Shown here piece by piece: positions 24,142 to 32,196 of a DNA stretch of 64,000 nt. Made by a program: the position numbers and the translations under genes. The notes below the pieces were generated by a model that did no database searches, was not told the DNA's origin, and saw only the letters and a list, made by a program, of their open reading frames with translations. Source of the stretch: Pleomorphomonas sp. NRK KF1 (lineage in GTDB: Bacteria; Pseudomonadota; Alphaproteobacteria; Rhizobiales; Pleomorphomonadaceae); assembly GCF_023721755.1 (NCBI RefSeq), contig NZ_JAMDLH010000002.1, positions 310,001 to 374,000 on the forward strand. The letters run 5' to 3'. Every line of letters starts with the position of its first letter. Position 1 is the first letter of the stretch.

Positions 24142-26736
24142 TCAGTTTCTGTCTCCAGCGAAGATGCCGGATGCCGACCACCCACCGTTCGAAGTCGTGA
24201 AGGCCCCCATCAGTCCTTCGGCGGCCAATCCGTTGCCGTTCACGAACGAACCGGTTACCGAGGTTGTGCCGTCCGTCCCCGTAAAGGTGGAGGAACCGGC
24301 AAAGGAAACGGCACTGCCGAAGCTGCGCCCGTCGAAATCGCTGATCGACACGTTGCCGGTACGCGATCCGAAGTCCACGGACGCCGCCATGTCACCAGTC
24401 GCGATATACTGGCTGCCGCCATTGAGGACAGTTCCAACGGCGTGCCCCGCATAGGTGGCCGTGCCCGACGCGGGCATGTCGATATTGGCCGTGACATCGC
24501 CGATCACCCAGTTGCCCATGTGCGACGAGGTAATCGAGCTGTCCGCGCTCTCGGCTTCTCCCCACCACCCCCAGCTCAGATAGGAGCAGGAGCAAAGCTC
24601 GGAGGATGCGCCGCCGTCGAAGATCTTGGCCGGTACGAGCTTCGAGTTGACGACGTAGGAGCGATAGCTGGAACCCGAGGACGCAAAGGCTTCGTCATCG
24701 AGGTAGACGGCGCCACCGTAGCTGTCGGTAAAGCCGATTTCGTCGTTGTAGGCATTTCCATCGTCGTCGAACTGCTTGAACGTCGCGCCGAAGGTGCCGT
24801 TGGCTCCATTGAAGGTCATGCTGGCGGTGCCCGCTTTCAGCACGGTCGACAAGTTCACCGACATGGCGACGGAACTGTATCCGGTCAGCGTCTTGCCATC
24901 GTAGTTCCGGGTCGCGGTCTGGTCGGTCGAGACGAGATTGGCCACATGCGCCGTCGAGAAGTTCGTATCGCCGCCGGGCAAAGACGTCCCGTAGTTTGGG
25001 GTGTCGGTGAACGTTGCGTTGGCATCGCTGAGATCGTTGGTCAGAACGAGATTCTGTCCATTCGATCCGAAGATCGACGTTCCGCCTCCGGACCCGGCGG
25101 CGCTCGCCACGGTGCCATAGTAGGAAGTGCTCCCATCGGAGGAATCGAGCCGCTGACTGCCGCCTCGCTTGCCGACGAACCCGTAGGAAACGCCGTCGCT
25201 GAGGCGCTCGATGTTGCCCGTCGTCACGCCGATCGCGCTTTTTTGTCCCGACCCAATCCCGTCGATCACGAGCCAGGCCTGAAGCCCCTTGGCCACAATG
25301 TCCGTGTTGCTGTTGGCTGGAGTTCCCGCAATCAGCAAATCGCTAGAACTGGCACCACTCATGTCGACGCCCGACAAACCGGGCCCGTAGGCGAAGGGGA
25401 TCGCCGCTCCCGCCCCCGTCGACACCGCGTTCAGGGCATCGGCGGTCAGGGAATAATGGCGTGTGCCCGAGGCGGAAAAGACGCCAGGAACGCTCGCAGT
25501 GGAGGTTCCAGCGATCACGTAGAGCGGATTGGCGCCACTTGTGAGCATGTAGGCCCTGAAGCCCTCCAGCCCGACATAACCGAGGCCCGAATAGGTCGAG
25601 CCGCCATAGGCGATGCCGCTCAGGGCATGGCTGGTGAACGCGCTGTCGGCATAGACCGGCAATGTCAGCGTGGAACTGTCGTTCAGTGTCGCGGTACCGT
25701 CCGAGCCTTCCGTTCCTGTCAGGGAGCCTTGACGATCGGTCGCAGCCGAACCACCGAGAATGCCATTGCCGCCACCGTCGGCGGGGTCGCGGGACGTCAG
25801 CACGCGGATGGCAGCGGTGCGCGTCCCACCCGACGTTTCCGAAGCCTTTTCGGCGGCGCGCTCGACGGAATCCGTCTGCGCGGGTTCTGCGACCTTTTCG
25901 GGTGTCCTCTCCGGGCGGGGGAGCGGCACGGGGATGTTCGAGACGAGCGGACTGCCCGAGTTGTGCCGATCGACGCCGCTGTTGCGAACGATCTGATCGC
26001 TCGGTGGGGTAGCGGCACCGCCGGTGGCGCCGGGACGCCCGGCGAGCTGGTCCTGCATGGACCGCAGGAAGGACGGTGGCGTGCGGATGACCTCGGCCTT
26101 TCCGCCCTCGACGGTGATCGAGTAGCCCGGCTTGAACAGCCGGTTGCTGACGCCGTTCGCCGACAGCGTCACCTCATGGCCGAAAATCAGCGAAACATGA
26201 GGAGGCGCCGATGCCTCGCCATCGTTCTCGCCGTTTCGGACCTTTCCACTCCCTTTGCCCCGTTCCCCGGACTGCTGGCCCATCTTGCCGAGGTCGATAT
26301 CGACGACGGCGCCGCGAATGCCGGCCGTGCCGATCGGAGTGTTGATGGTCGCACCGCCGGGTGTCTTGGAGGTCCGCCCGCCGATGAAGCGCATGAAGCC
26401 CTTGGAAAGGCTCGCCGAAACCTTGGCCGTCCCGGCCTCCGGATCGTAAACGAAACTGTCGATGGTCAGACGGGAGTTCGGCCCCACGGTAAACGTGGTT
26501 CCGTCGGCGAGGAGAATCTGCACCAGCCCTTTGCCGCTGGTGTTGATCACCTGATTGTGGATCACCTCGTCGCCAAGCGTGATGGTTTTCGCCATGCCGC
26601 CCGGACGCAGCGCCTGGGCATCCGGATTGACGGCTGAGGTGACGCCGACGCGCGTCGCGGCGTGCACGTTCTCCACTGGCAGGACAGTGCAGAGCGCAAT
26701 CCCGGCGGCAAGGAGGCACTTCTTTGACGGCAACAT
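24142..26736 (-). CDS. Secreted FecR-domain protein with C-terminal TbpB-like beta-barrel
   Basis: The 864-residue exported protein begins with a signal peptide (cleavage near VHAA, residue 26). A FecR domain follows (about 55-155; LADGTTFTVGPNSRL, INTPIGTAGIRG), then a Pro/Ser/Gly-rich linker and a long glycine-, serine- and aspartate-rich beta region. The last about 110 residues (SGTATYAGHAVGTV..., FGSRTGNVSISDFDG, ending WSASGIFAGDRN) look like the eight-strand barrel of TbpB/factor-H-binding-type surface proteins. A CSCSYLSWGWWG segment lies near residue 713. No lipobox is visible. One base separates it from the upstream TPR/barrel gene, suggesting a substrate-translocator pair. Confidence 0.8.
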   Translation of the reverse strand: MLPSKKCLLAAGIALCTVLPVENVHAATRVGVTSAVNPDAQALRPGGMAKTITLGDEVIHNQVINTSGKGLVQILLADGTTFTVGPNSRLTIDSFVYDPEAGTAKVSASLSKGFMRFIGGRTSKTPGGATINTPIGTAGIRGAVVDIDLGKMGQQSGERGKGSGKVRNGENDGEASAPPHVSLIFGHEVTLSANGVSNRLFKPGYSITVEGGKAEVIRTPPSFLRSMQDQLAGRPGATGGAATPPSDQIVRNSGVDRHNSGSPLVSNIPVPLPRPERTPEKVAEPAQTDSVERAAEKASETSGGTRTAAIRVLTSRDPADGGGNGILGGSAATDRQGSLTGTEGSDGTATLNDSSTLTLPVYADSAFTSHALSGIAYGGSTYSGLGYVGLEGFRAYMLTSGANPLYVIAGTSTASVPGVFSASGTRHYSLTADALNAVSTGAGAAIPFAYGPGLSGVDMSGASSSDLLIAGTPANSNTDIVAKGLQAWLVIDGIGSGQKSAIGVTTGNIERLSDGVSYGFVGKRGGSQRLDSSDGSTSYYGTVASAAGSGGGTSIFGSNGQNLVLTNDLSDANATFTDTPNYGTSLPGGDTNFSTAHVANLVSTDQTATRNYDGKTLTGYSSVAMSVNLSTVLKAGTASMTFNGANGTFGATFKQFDDDGNAYNDEIGFTDSYGGAVYLDDEAFASSGSSYRSYVVNSKLVPAKIFDGGASSELCSCSYLSWGWWGEAESADSSITSSHMGNWVIGDVTANIDMPASGTATYAGHAVGTVLNGGSQYIATGDMAASVDFGSRTGNVSISDFDGRSFGSAVSFAGSSTFTGTDGTTSVTGSFVNGNGLAAEGLMGAFTTSNGGWSASGIFAGDRN

Positions 26737-26737
26737 G

Positions 26738-28129
26738 TCAAAAAACCTTTTTCAAACCAATGCTTAGGAACAAGTTGTCAGACTTGGAGGTATCGTAGTT
26801 GGACCAGGCGTGCTGGTAGCCCGCCTGCACCTGAGCCGCGAGATCCGTCTCGATCGGAATGGTCTGGGTGAGGTTGATGGCCCACTTCGTCGTGTCCTGG
26901 CTTTTGGTGCTGATCATGGGATCGGCTTCGTCATAAAAGCGACGGGACAGCTGACTGGATAAGGCAAGATTCCACGCGCCCGGCAGGGCATCGATCGGTG
27001 AGGCGTAATCCACCGAGTAACCGACGACACCACCAACCTGCCAATAGGTGTTGTATGCCGTATCGGCGTGGAAACGATCGGCTATGCCGGCGATCCCGAC
27101 GCTGACCGAGGGAGCGAGGCGATAGGTCGCAGCCATCTGAAGCTGGAGACGATCGCCGCTTTTCTCGGCCATGGTCGGGTGGTCGGCGGAATTGAAGAAC
27201 GTCTCATGGCGATACTCCCCCCGCAGGCCGTAATAGAGGTCGGTGGTCGGCCTGGCGCCAAGCAAGGCGCCGGCGCCAAAGGAGGAAAGAAAGGGCTCGC
27301 CGGACAGCACGGCACCGCCCCCTATGCCGTAGAGGTCCAAAGAGTACCCCTCGAGCCCGAACCGGTTGAGATCGAAGGAAGGCCCGGCGGTGATTTCGAG
27401 AAGGCCGAGATTGAGGTCAGATCTGTCCCTGTAGAACTCGGTGTGAGCCTGGCCGTTGAGCTTGAACTCCACGCCCTGGGGCGGCAGATCGAACGTCGAG
27501 CGGACTTCTCCGCTGGCGAAGACATTCGCGTCCGGCGACCGCCTCGCATCATCGGAAAGCTCGTAGCTGAGCCCCCTCAGGGTCACCAGCGATGACGTCG
27601 GGCCACCGTTCGCATTGGTCTGATACCGCGCACCAACGGTGTATGACCCAGTGACACCGACCCCATCGCTCTTCTGGTCGATGGCTGCCAGATAGGTGTC
27701 CACCTTCCGGCGCACTTCTTCCGGAATATCGGGCACGGCCACGGCGGCATCGAAGTAGCCGCGGGCGGTCTCATAGGCGCCCAACCGGAAATAAAGAACG
27801 CCGAGCTCCAACTGCAGGCGCGGCAGACCCGGAGCGAAAATCAGCATGCGCTCGAGCGTTGCGATCGCCCCTTCGAGATCCCCGACCTGCGAGGAGAGAG
27901 CGGCGTATTCAAACGCCGCATCCAGATTGCCCGGATTGTCGAGCATCACCTGGAACAGCGCCGTGCGCCGCTCTTCGATCCGGACAACCTCCTCCGCGGA
28001 AGCGCGCGGAGGACGGTTGCGATCAGTGGGCGCGGCACTTGCGGCATGAGCCACCGGTGTCGCCACAAAGATCGCGAGAAAGGCAAAAAGCGGGAGGCGC
28101 CGGTCTCGAAAAGTCATAGTAGGGAACAT
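26738..28129 (-). CDS. Slam-like TPR outer-membrane protein (N-terminal TPR, C-terminal beta-barrel)
   Basis: The 463-residue protein has a signal peptide (ending VAHAASA), TPR-like helices at about 50-145 (two to three repeats, e.g. LELGVLYFRLGAYETARGYF), and a beta-barrel of about 300 residues ending in LKKVF with the terminal phenylalanine of outer-membrane proteins. TPR followed by a DUF560-type barrel is the Slam architecture, which moves TbpB-like proteins to the cell surface. The adjacent gene encodes exactly such a C-terminal barrel. The start is at 28129 or at an ATG 12 bases later (28117); neither has a good ribosome site. It is the first gene of the eight-gene minus-strand operon. 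Confidence 0.78.
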   Translation of the reverse strand: MFPTMTFRDRRLPLFAFLAIFVATPVAHAASAAPTDRNRPPRASAEEVVRIEERRTALFQVMLDNPGNLDAAFEYAALSSQVGDLEGAIATLERMLIFAPGLPRLQLELGVLYFRLGAYETARGYFDAAVAVPDIPEEVRRKVDTYLAAIDQKSDGVGVTGSYTVGARYQTNANGGPTSSLVTLRGLSYELSDDARRSPDANVFASGEVRSTFDLPPQGVEFKLNGQAHTEFYRDRSDLNLGLLEITAGPSFDLNRFGLEGYSLDLYGIGGGAVLSGEPFLSSFGAGALLGARPTTDLYYGLRGEYRHETFFNSADHPTMAEKSGDRLQLQMAATYRLAPSVSVGIAGIADRFHADTAYNTYWQVGGVVGYSVDYASPIDALPGAWNLALSSQLSRRFYDEADPMISTKSQDTTKWAINLTQTIPIETDLAAQVQAGYQHAWSNYDTSKSDNLFLSIGLKKVF

Positions 28130-28297
28130 GGGATCACTGAAACTACCTATATCGTCCCCGTCCCTCTAGCATGAAGCTTGGCGACCTCACGCTAAATCAA
28201 CGACTTACGAGATGCCCTTCCGTCCCAGAATTATTGCATTTCGTCCCACGCCACGCTTTGGGCTGCCATTGGGAACCTCGCTCGGCTAATTGCGGCG
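28130..28297. promoter_or_regulatory. Divergent promoter region of the RiPP locus
   Basis: This 168-base stretch separates the eight-gene minus-strand operon from the second exporter pair on the plus strand. It holds two CGTCCCA elements 21 bases apart (28221-28227 and 28242-28248), a related CGTCCCC at 28153, and a copy of the 12-mer GCCAWTSGGRAC (GCCATTGGGAAC, 28265-28276). I see no clean -35/-10 pair, which fits activator-dependent promoters. Confidence 0.4.
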
Positions 28298-28327
28298 GTG
28301 CCAACAGGGGCATCGCATGGTCGCCCA

Positions 28328-30298
28328 ATGGGATTCTCAGTCCGCTCATCACCGCGCCGAAGAGCAGAAACGCCGGACATTCGTCAGGGCGAACACGCCG
28401 AATGCGGCCTCGCCGCACTGGGAATTCTTCTCGGCTACCACGGGGTTCACACATCCCTTGCGGAACTGCGCCGACGCGCCGGCTCGACGCTTCTGGGATC
28501 GACCTTGCGGCAGCTTTGCCAGATTGCGGAAAGCGAGGGATTTGCTGCCAGCGCACGCCGGACCGAGCCTTCCGACCTTGAGAAACTGGGCCTCCCGCTG
28601 ATCGCCCACATGCGTTTCATCCACTTCGCCGTCGTCGAGAAAATCTCGGAGGACGCGGTTCACCTGAACGATCCATCCTCCGGTCCGATAGTTCTCACCC
28701 GAGAAGAGTTCTCACGCGATTTCACGGGTATCGTTCTCCGGTTGATACCCCGCAACACAAGGCCGCGCGGACGCCCCTTTTCGCTCCTCCAGGCCCTCAT
28801 TGCCGCATTCAGGCCGCAGATTCCCCTGTTCCTGTCGGCCTGCATCCTCGCGGTCATCAGCGGCATCCTCGCTTCATTCAGCCTTTGGGCACTCTCGGGA
28901 AAGGGCGAAGCCCCGGCTTCCGTCGGCCTGCTGCTCCTGGCGGTCGTCGTCCAGGGAGGCGCCCTTCTTCTTGCCGCCCTTCTGGCCCACGACGCGGCAA
29001 ACGCTGCGCGGCGGAGGATCATGGCCGGCCTTGCCGGAGCACCCGACCGCTACTATCTCGAAGCGCGGCCGGACAGGACACTTGGTTTCCTCACCGCCCT
29101 CAGAGGGTTGCAACAAAACAGCGCCCCGTTCTCCACAGTCGCTTTTTTTTGGACGGCATCAACCCTCGGGCTCGCCGCAGTGGTGGCCCCCATCCTGGTC
29201 CTCCCCGTGGCGACGCTGTCTCTCATTCAAGGGGGCATTGTTCTTCGCTCGGCGGGCCATCGCAGCAGCCACGCCGCCCGCTTCGGCAGAGACGCCATGC
29301 CGGTTCGCGCCATGGATGAGAGCTATCTGGCGGAGTCGGCGCGGTACAGGATCGGAAGAGGTGCCGAGTCTCATTTTTCATGGCTCGCCGGAATCCACGC
29401 GACGGATGCGTCATACGCGCTGAAAGCAGCCGAACAGCACGATGCCGCCGATACGTGGGTCGCGATGCTCGATCTCTGCAAGATCGTCTTGCCGATAAGC
29501 CTCTCGGCTCGTGGTTTTGGCGACAGCGGAGCTCTGCCGTTTGCCCTGCTTGTCGCCGCCGCGAGCAGCATGATGCTCCATTTCATCGCCAGGAATCTGA
29601 GCATCCGCCCCGTCAAGGACGCCTTGCTGCGTCTGTCCGATCCTCCGCCCGAGCCACCAAAGAGAAAGGCTGCGCCGCCGAGTGCGCCGTCGGACGCACG
29701 GCTTATCATGGAAAGCGTCGAGTGGGCGCCCACCGGAATGACCCGCCCCGTGATCTCGGGACTATCGCTTCGTCTCCGCGCGGGCGAGACGACCGTTGCG
29801 CATGGGGCGCCGGGTTCGGGAGCGACGAGTTTCGCCCGGTTGGCGGCGGGCATGATCGAGCCGACCTCCGGACGTGTTCGCCTTCGGGGCTCGGCGGTGC
29901 TCATCGATCATCAGCGGTTCCTGGTGCCGGGAGCGCTGCGACACAACCTGTCGCTGGGAGACCCGGACATTGATGAGCAAACCATGAGATCGGCGCTCGA
30001 AACAGTTAGATTGAACGCCGTGTTCGGGCATCGAGGCGGGCTCGATTTCATTCTCAAGGGCGACAGCCCACGGATCAGCGGCGGGCAGATTCGGCGTCTC
30101 ATGATCGCCCGAGCGCTTTGCCGCACTCCCGACGTCCTGATCCTGGACGGCGCGCTGGACAATGTTGAAACGGAACTTGCCGGTTCCATCCTCGCCGATC
30201 TCGGCAAACAGGGCCTGGCGGTCGTGGTCACCACCAAGAATCTCGATCTTCTTCGCTTTGCCGACCAATCCATTGAGCTGGGGGCCGGGGGTGAGTGA
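28328..30298 (+). CDS. C39 peptidase-ABC protein with degenerate ATPase site
   Basis: The 656-residue protein has a C39 peptidase domain with the catalytic set retained (Cys26 in AECGLAAL, His99 in FIHFAVVE, Asp115 in NDPSSG), several hydrophobic segments, and a nucleotide-binding domain missing key residues. Walker A reads GAPGSGATS (Lys to Ala, codon 29822-29824), Walker B reads VLILDGALD (catalytic Glu to Gly, codon 30149-30151), and the H-loop histidine is lost (VVTTKN). The signature ISGGQIRR is intact. This half therefore cannot hydrolyse ATP at its own site but can complete the partner's. The ATG at 28328 is chosen; an in-frame GTG at 28298 is an alternative. Confidence 0.85.
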   Translation: MGFSVRSSPRRRAETPDIRQGEHAECGLAALGILLGYHGVHTSLAELRRRAGSTLLGSTLRQLCQIAESEGFAASARRTEPSDLEKLGLPLIAHMRFIHFAVVEKISEDAVHLNDPSSGPIVLTREEFSRDFTGIVLRLIPRNTRPRGRPFSLLQALIAAFRPQIPLFLSACILAVISGILASFSLWALSGKGEAPASVGLLLLAVVVQGGALLLAALLAHDAANAARRRIMAGLAGAPDRYYLEARPDRTLGFLTALRGLQQNSAPFSTVAFFWTASTLGLAAVVAPILVLPVATLSLIQGGIVLRSAGHRSSHAARFGRDAMPVRAMDESYLAESARYRIGRGAESHFSWLAGIHATDASYALKAAEQHDAADTWVAMLDLCKIVLPISLSARGFGDSGALPFALLVAAASSMMLHFIARNLSIRPVKDALLRLSDPPPEPPKRKAAPPSAPSDARLIMESVEWAPTGMTRPVISGLSLRLRAGETTVAHGAPGSGATSFARLAAGMIEPTSGRVRLRGSAVLIDHQRFLVPGALRHNLSLGDPDIDEQTMRSALETVRLNAVFGHRGGLDFILKGDSPRISGGQIRRLMIARALCRTPDVLILDGALDNVETELAGSILADLGKQGLAVVVTTKNLDLLRFADQSIELGAGGE

Positions 30299-32081
30299 CG
30301 GGGCTGTTCCGAACGAGCGGGTGCGCCGCCGCAGGGTGCGTTTCACTGCATCGTCCAGGCGGAGCCAGGATGCAGGTCCGCTGCTGATCCGCACGGTGGA
30401 TGGAGCAAGGCTGTTCCATCGCGGCGGATTGGGAAAAGCCTTGCTGGATCGTGCCGACCGGATCGATATGGTCTACCCCACGGCGGCCGGTGGGCCGCTT
30501 TTGCTTCGTCCATGGATAGCCCGATGGCGACCCGCCGCCCTGCACATGGCCTATCTGGCAGACGTTGTGCTCTGCGGGGTTCCCGCCTGCCTCGCGCTCC
30601 TTCCTTTCCTGCTGCTTCAGGCGCCGAGTGACACCATCCGGATCGGCTTGGTCGTCGGGACGACTATGCTTTTCTTGGCCTCCCGACGAAGCGAGAACCG
30701 TCTGAAGCGCGACGAGAGCCTGCGCGTTCATGCCCGGTTCTGGGACCATCTGCTGCGATCGCCTCCTCCACCGGCGGATCCTGACGATCTTTCAAGCGAT
30801 GCCCGAAGCCAGGCCTTCCAGTTGAAACAAGCACTTGAGGGCGCACTCACCGCTGCTGGCGCGGTCCGGCGGATGGTTGTCCGCGCTGCCTCGCTGGCAC
30901 TGGCGCTGCTCGGGTTGATCTTCGTTGAGCACTCGTTTCCTGCCCTCGCGTTGTCGGCTCTCCCGGCCGGCGGGCTCGCGCTGGGCATGTTGGTTGCACA
31001 GGGAAGCGACCGGCTTCGCGCTCGGCTTGATCTGGAAACCAACGCGCTCGCGCGCATCGAAAACAGGTATGCGTCACGCATGCCTCTTCTGAGACAGCTC
31101 GGCCTCGGAGACAGCGCTCTTCTCGACCTGGAAAGGTCGGGACGGCGACAGGCGCGCTTGGCATTTCGGGCCGGGTTCGTCCGGACCATCGACAAGCTTC
31201 TACCCGGCATCGTGGCGGCCATCGCCCTGGCCATCACCATTCAAGATCGAGGGCCGCGGGACGCCAACCTTCCCGCCCTCCTTCTTTTCATTCCCGTCGT
31301 TCACGGCGCGGCCCGGCTCGGCCAGCAGGTCGTACGCTTCCGGTCTGCCCGCCGTCGAGTCGCCGAAGCGGAAGCCGTCCTCGCCTCTTCAACAGACGAC
31401 AGCGACGCCGAGCCCGCCGCGGTGGAGGAAGTTGCGCTTGCCGACATTCGCTTTCGCTACGACGCCGCTCGCCCGCTGATCGACAACGTCTCCCTTGTCC
31501 TGCAACGGGGGGACGTCGTTGCATTGACGGGACCTTCCGGCTGCGGAAAGTCGACCCTGCTCGACATCCTCACCGGCCTCTGCCAACCGGAGTCCGGCCG
31601 CCTGACGGTCAACGGCCGCGAGCGTCGGTGGGACTCCCTGTCCGGCTATCGGACGCGCATCGCCCGCGTCTTTCAGGACAGTCTGGCCGCTTCGTCGACA
31701 ATTCGTACCGCGATCAGTTCCGACGCTCCTGATGCGAGTGATGAGGATATTCGCCGGGCGACCAACGACGCCGGCCTCTCACCGCTGATCGCCTCGCTTC
31801 CCATGGGGTTCGAGACATTGTTGGTCGAAGGCGCCCTTCCCGTCAGCCTGCTTCAGCAGGTGCTTGTCGCTCAGGCACTGGCGCAGGAGCCGGACTTGCT
31901 TGTCCTCGACGAGACGCTGTCCAGCGTCGACATCGAAGTGGCCAAGGGGATCGTCGCCGCCGCGCGGCGCAGAAACATCATTCTGCTCTATGCCACCCAT
32001 CGCGAGGATCTCGCCGCGCTCGCCGACCGAAGGATCGACCTTCCAGCGTCGCTGGAACGAAATGCCGGTATTGCGGGATGA
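30291..32081 (+). CDS. ABC exporter subunit, partner with intact Walker motifs but lost signature
   Basis: The protein of about 596 residues has a short N-terminal region, membrane helices and an ATPase with Walker [10 protein letters not shown] (Lys codon 31548-31550), Q-loop VFQDS, Walker [11 protein letters not shown] and H-loop YATHRED. Where LSGGQ belongs it has PVSLLQQ (about 31839-31859). It is complementary to the preceding gene, so the pair can form one complete composite ATP site, as in other heterodimeric exporters with one degenerate site. The start is taken as the GTG at 30291, overlapping the upstream stop by eight bases; an ATG at 30468 would lose the N-terminal region. Gene order mirrors the canonical NHLM pair. 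Confidence 0.82.
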   Translation: MSDGAVPNERVRRRRVRFTASSRRSQDAGPLLIRTVDGARLFHRGGLGKALLDRADRIDMVYPTAAGGPLLLRPWIARWRPAALHMAYLADVVLCGVPACLALLPFLLLQAPSDTIRIGLVVGTTMLFLASRRSENRLKRDESLRVHARFWDHLLRSPPPPADPDDLSSDARSQAFQLKQALEGALTAAGAVRRMVVRAASLALALLGLIFVEHSFPALALSALPAGGLALGMLVAQGSDRLRARLDLETNALARIENRYASRMPLLRQLGLGDSALLDLERSGRRQARLAFRAGFVRTIDKLLPGIVAAIALAITIQDRGPRDANLPALLLFIPVVHGAARLGQQVVRFRSARRRVAEAEAVLASSTDDSDAEPAAVEEVALADIRFRYDAARPLIDNVSLVLQRGDVVALTGPSGCGKSTLLDILTGLCQPESGRLTVNGRERRWDSLSGYRTRIARVFQDSLAASSTIRTAISSDAPDASDEDIRRATNDAGLSPLIASLPMGFETLLVEGALPVSLLQQVLVAQALAQEPDLLVLDETLSSVDIEVAKGIVAAARRRNIILLYATHREDLAALADRRIDLPASLERNAGIAG

Positions 32082-32085
32082 AATG

Positions 32086-32101
32086 ACGGCTTGGCCGTTT
32101 T
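32086..32101 (+). terminator. Short hairpin with T-run after the second exporter pair
   Basis: ACGGC-TTG-GCCGT followed by TTT begins 5 bases after the exporter stop codon. The stem is only five base pairs, so termination may be partial and the SulP gene 96 bases further on may be read through or have its own promoter. Confidence 0.4.
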
Positions 32102-32196
32102 GCTCATGCGACCGACCCGCTTATAGGATCGCCACTGCCGTTCAGCCCTTCGTCCCGCCGGGCTCCTTGTGAGCCGGCCATCAGGCCCCACCCAGC

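Noticed and set aside
22086-26637. Very long plus-strand frames (over 600 and 800 codons) opposite the cyclase and FecR genes
   Set aside because: High-GC antisense artefacts; they show no domain, while the minus strand carries complete cyclase and FecR motifs.
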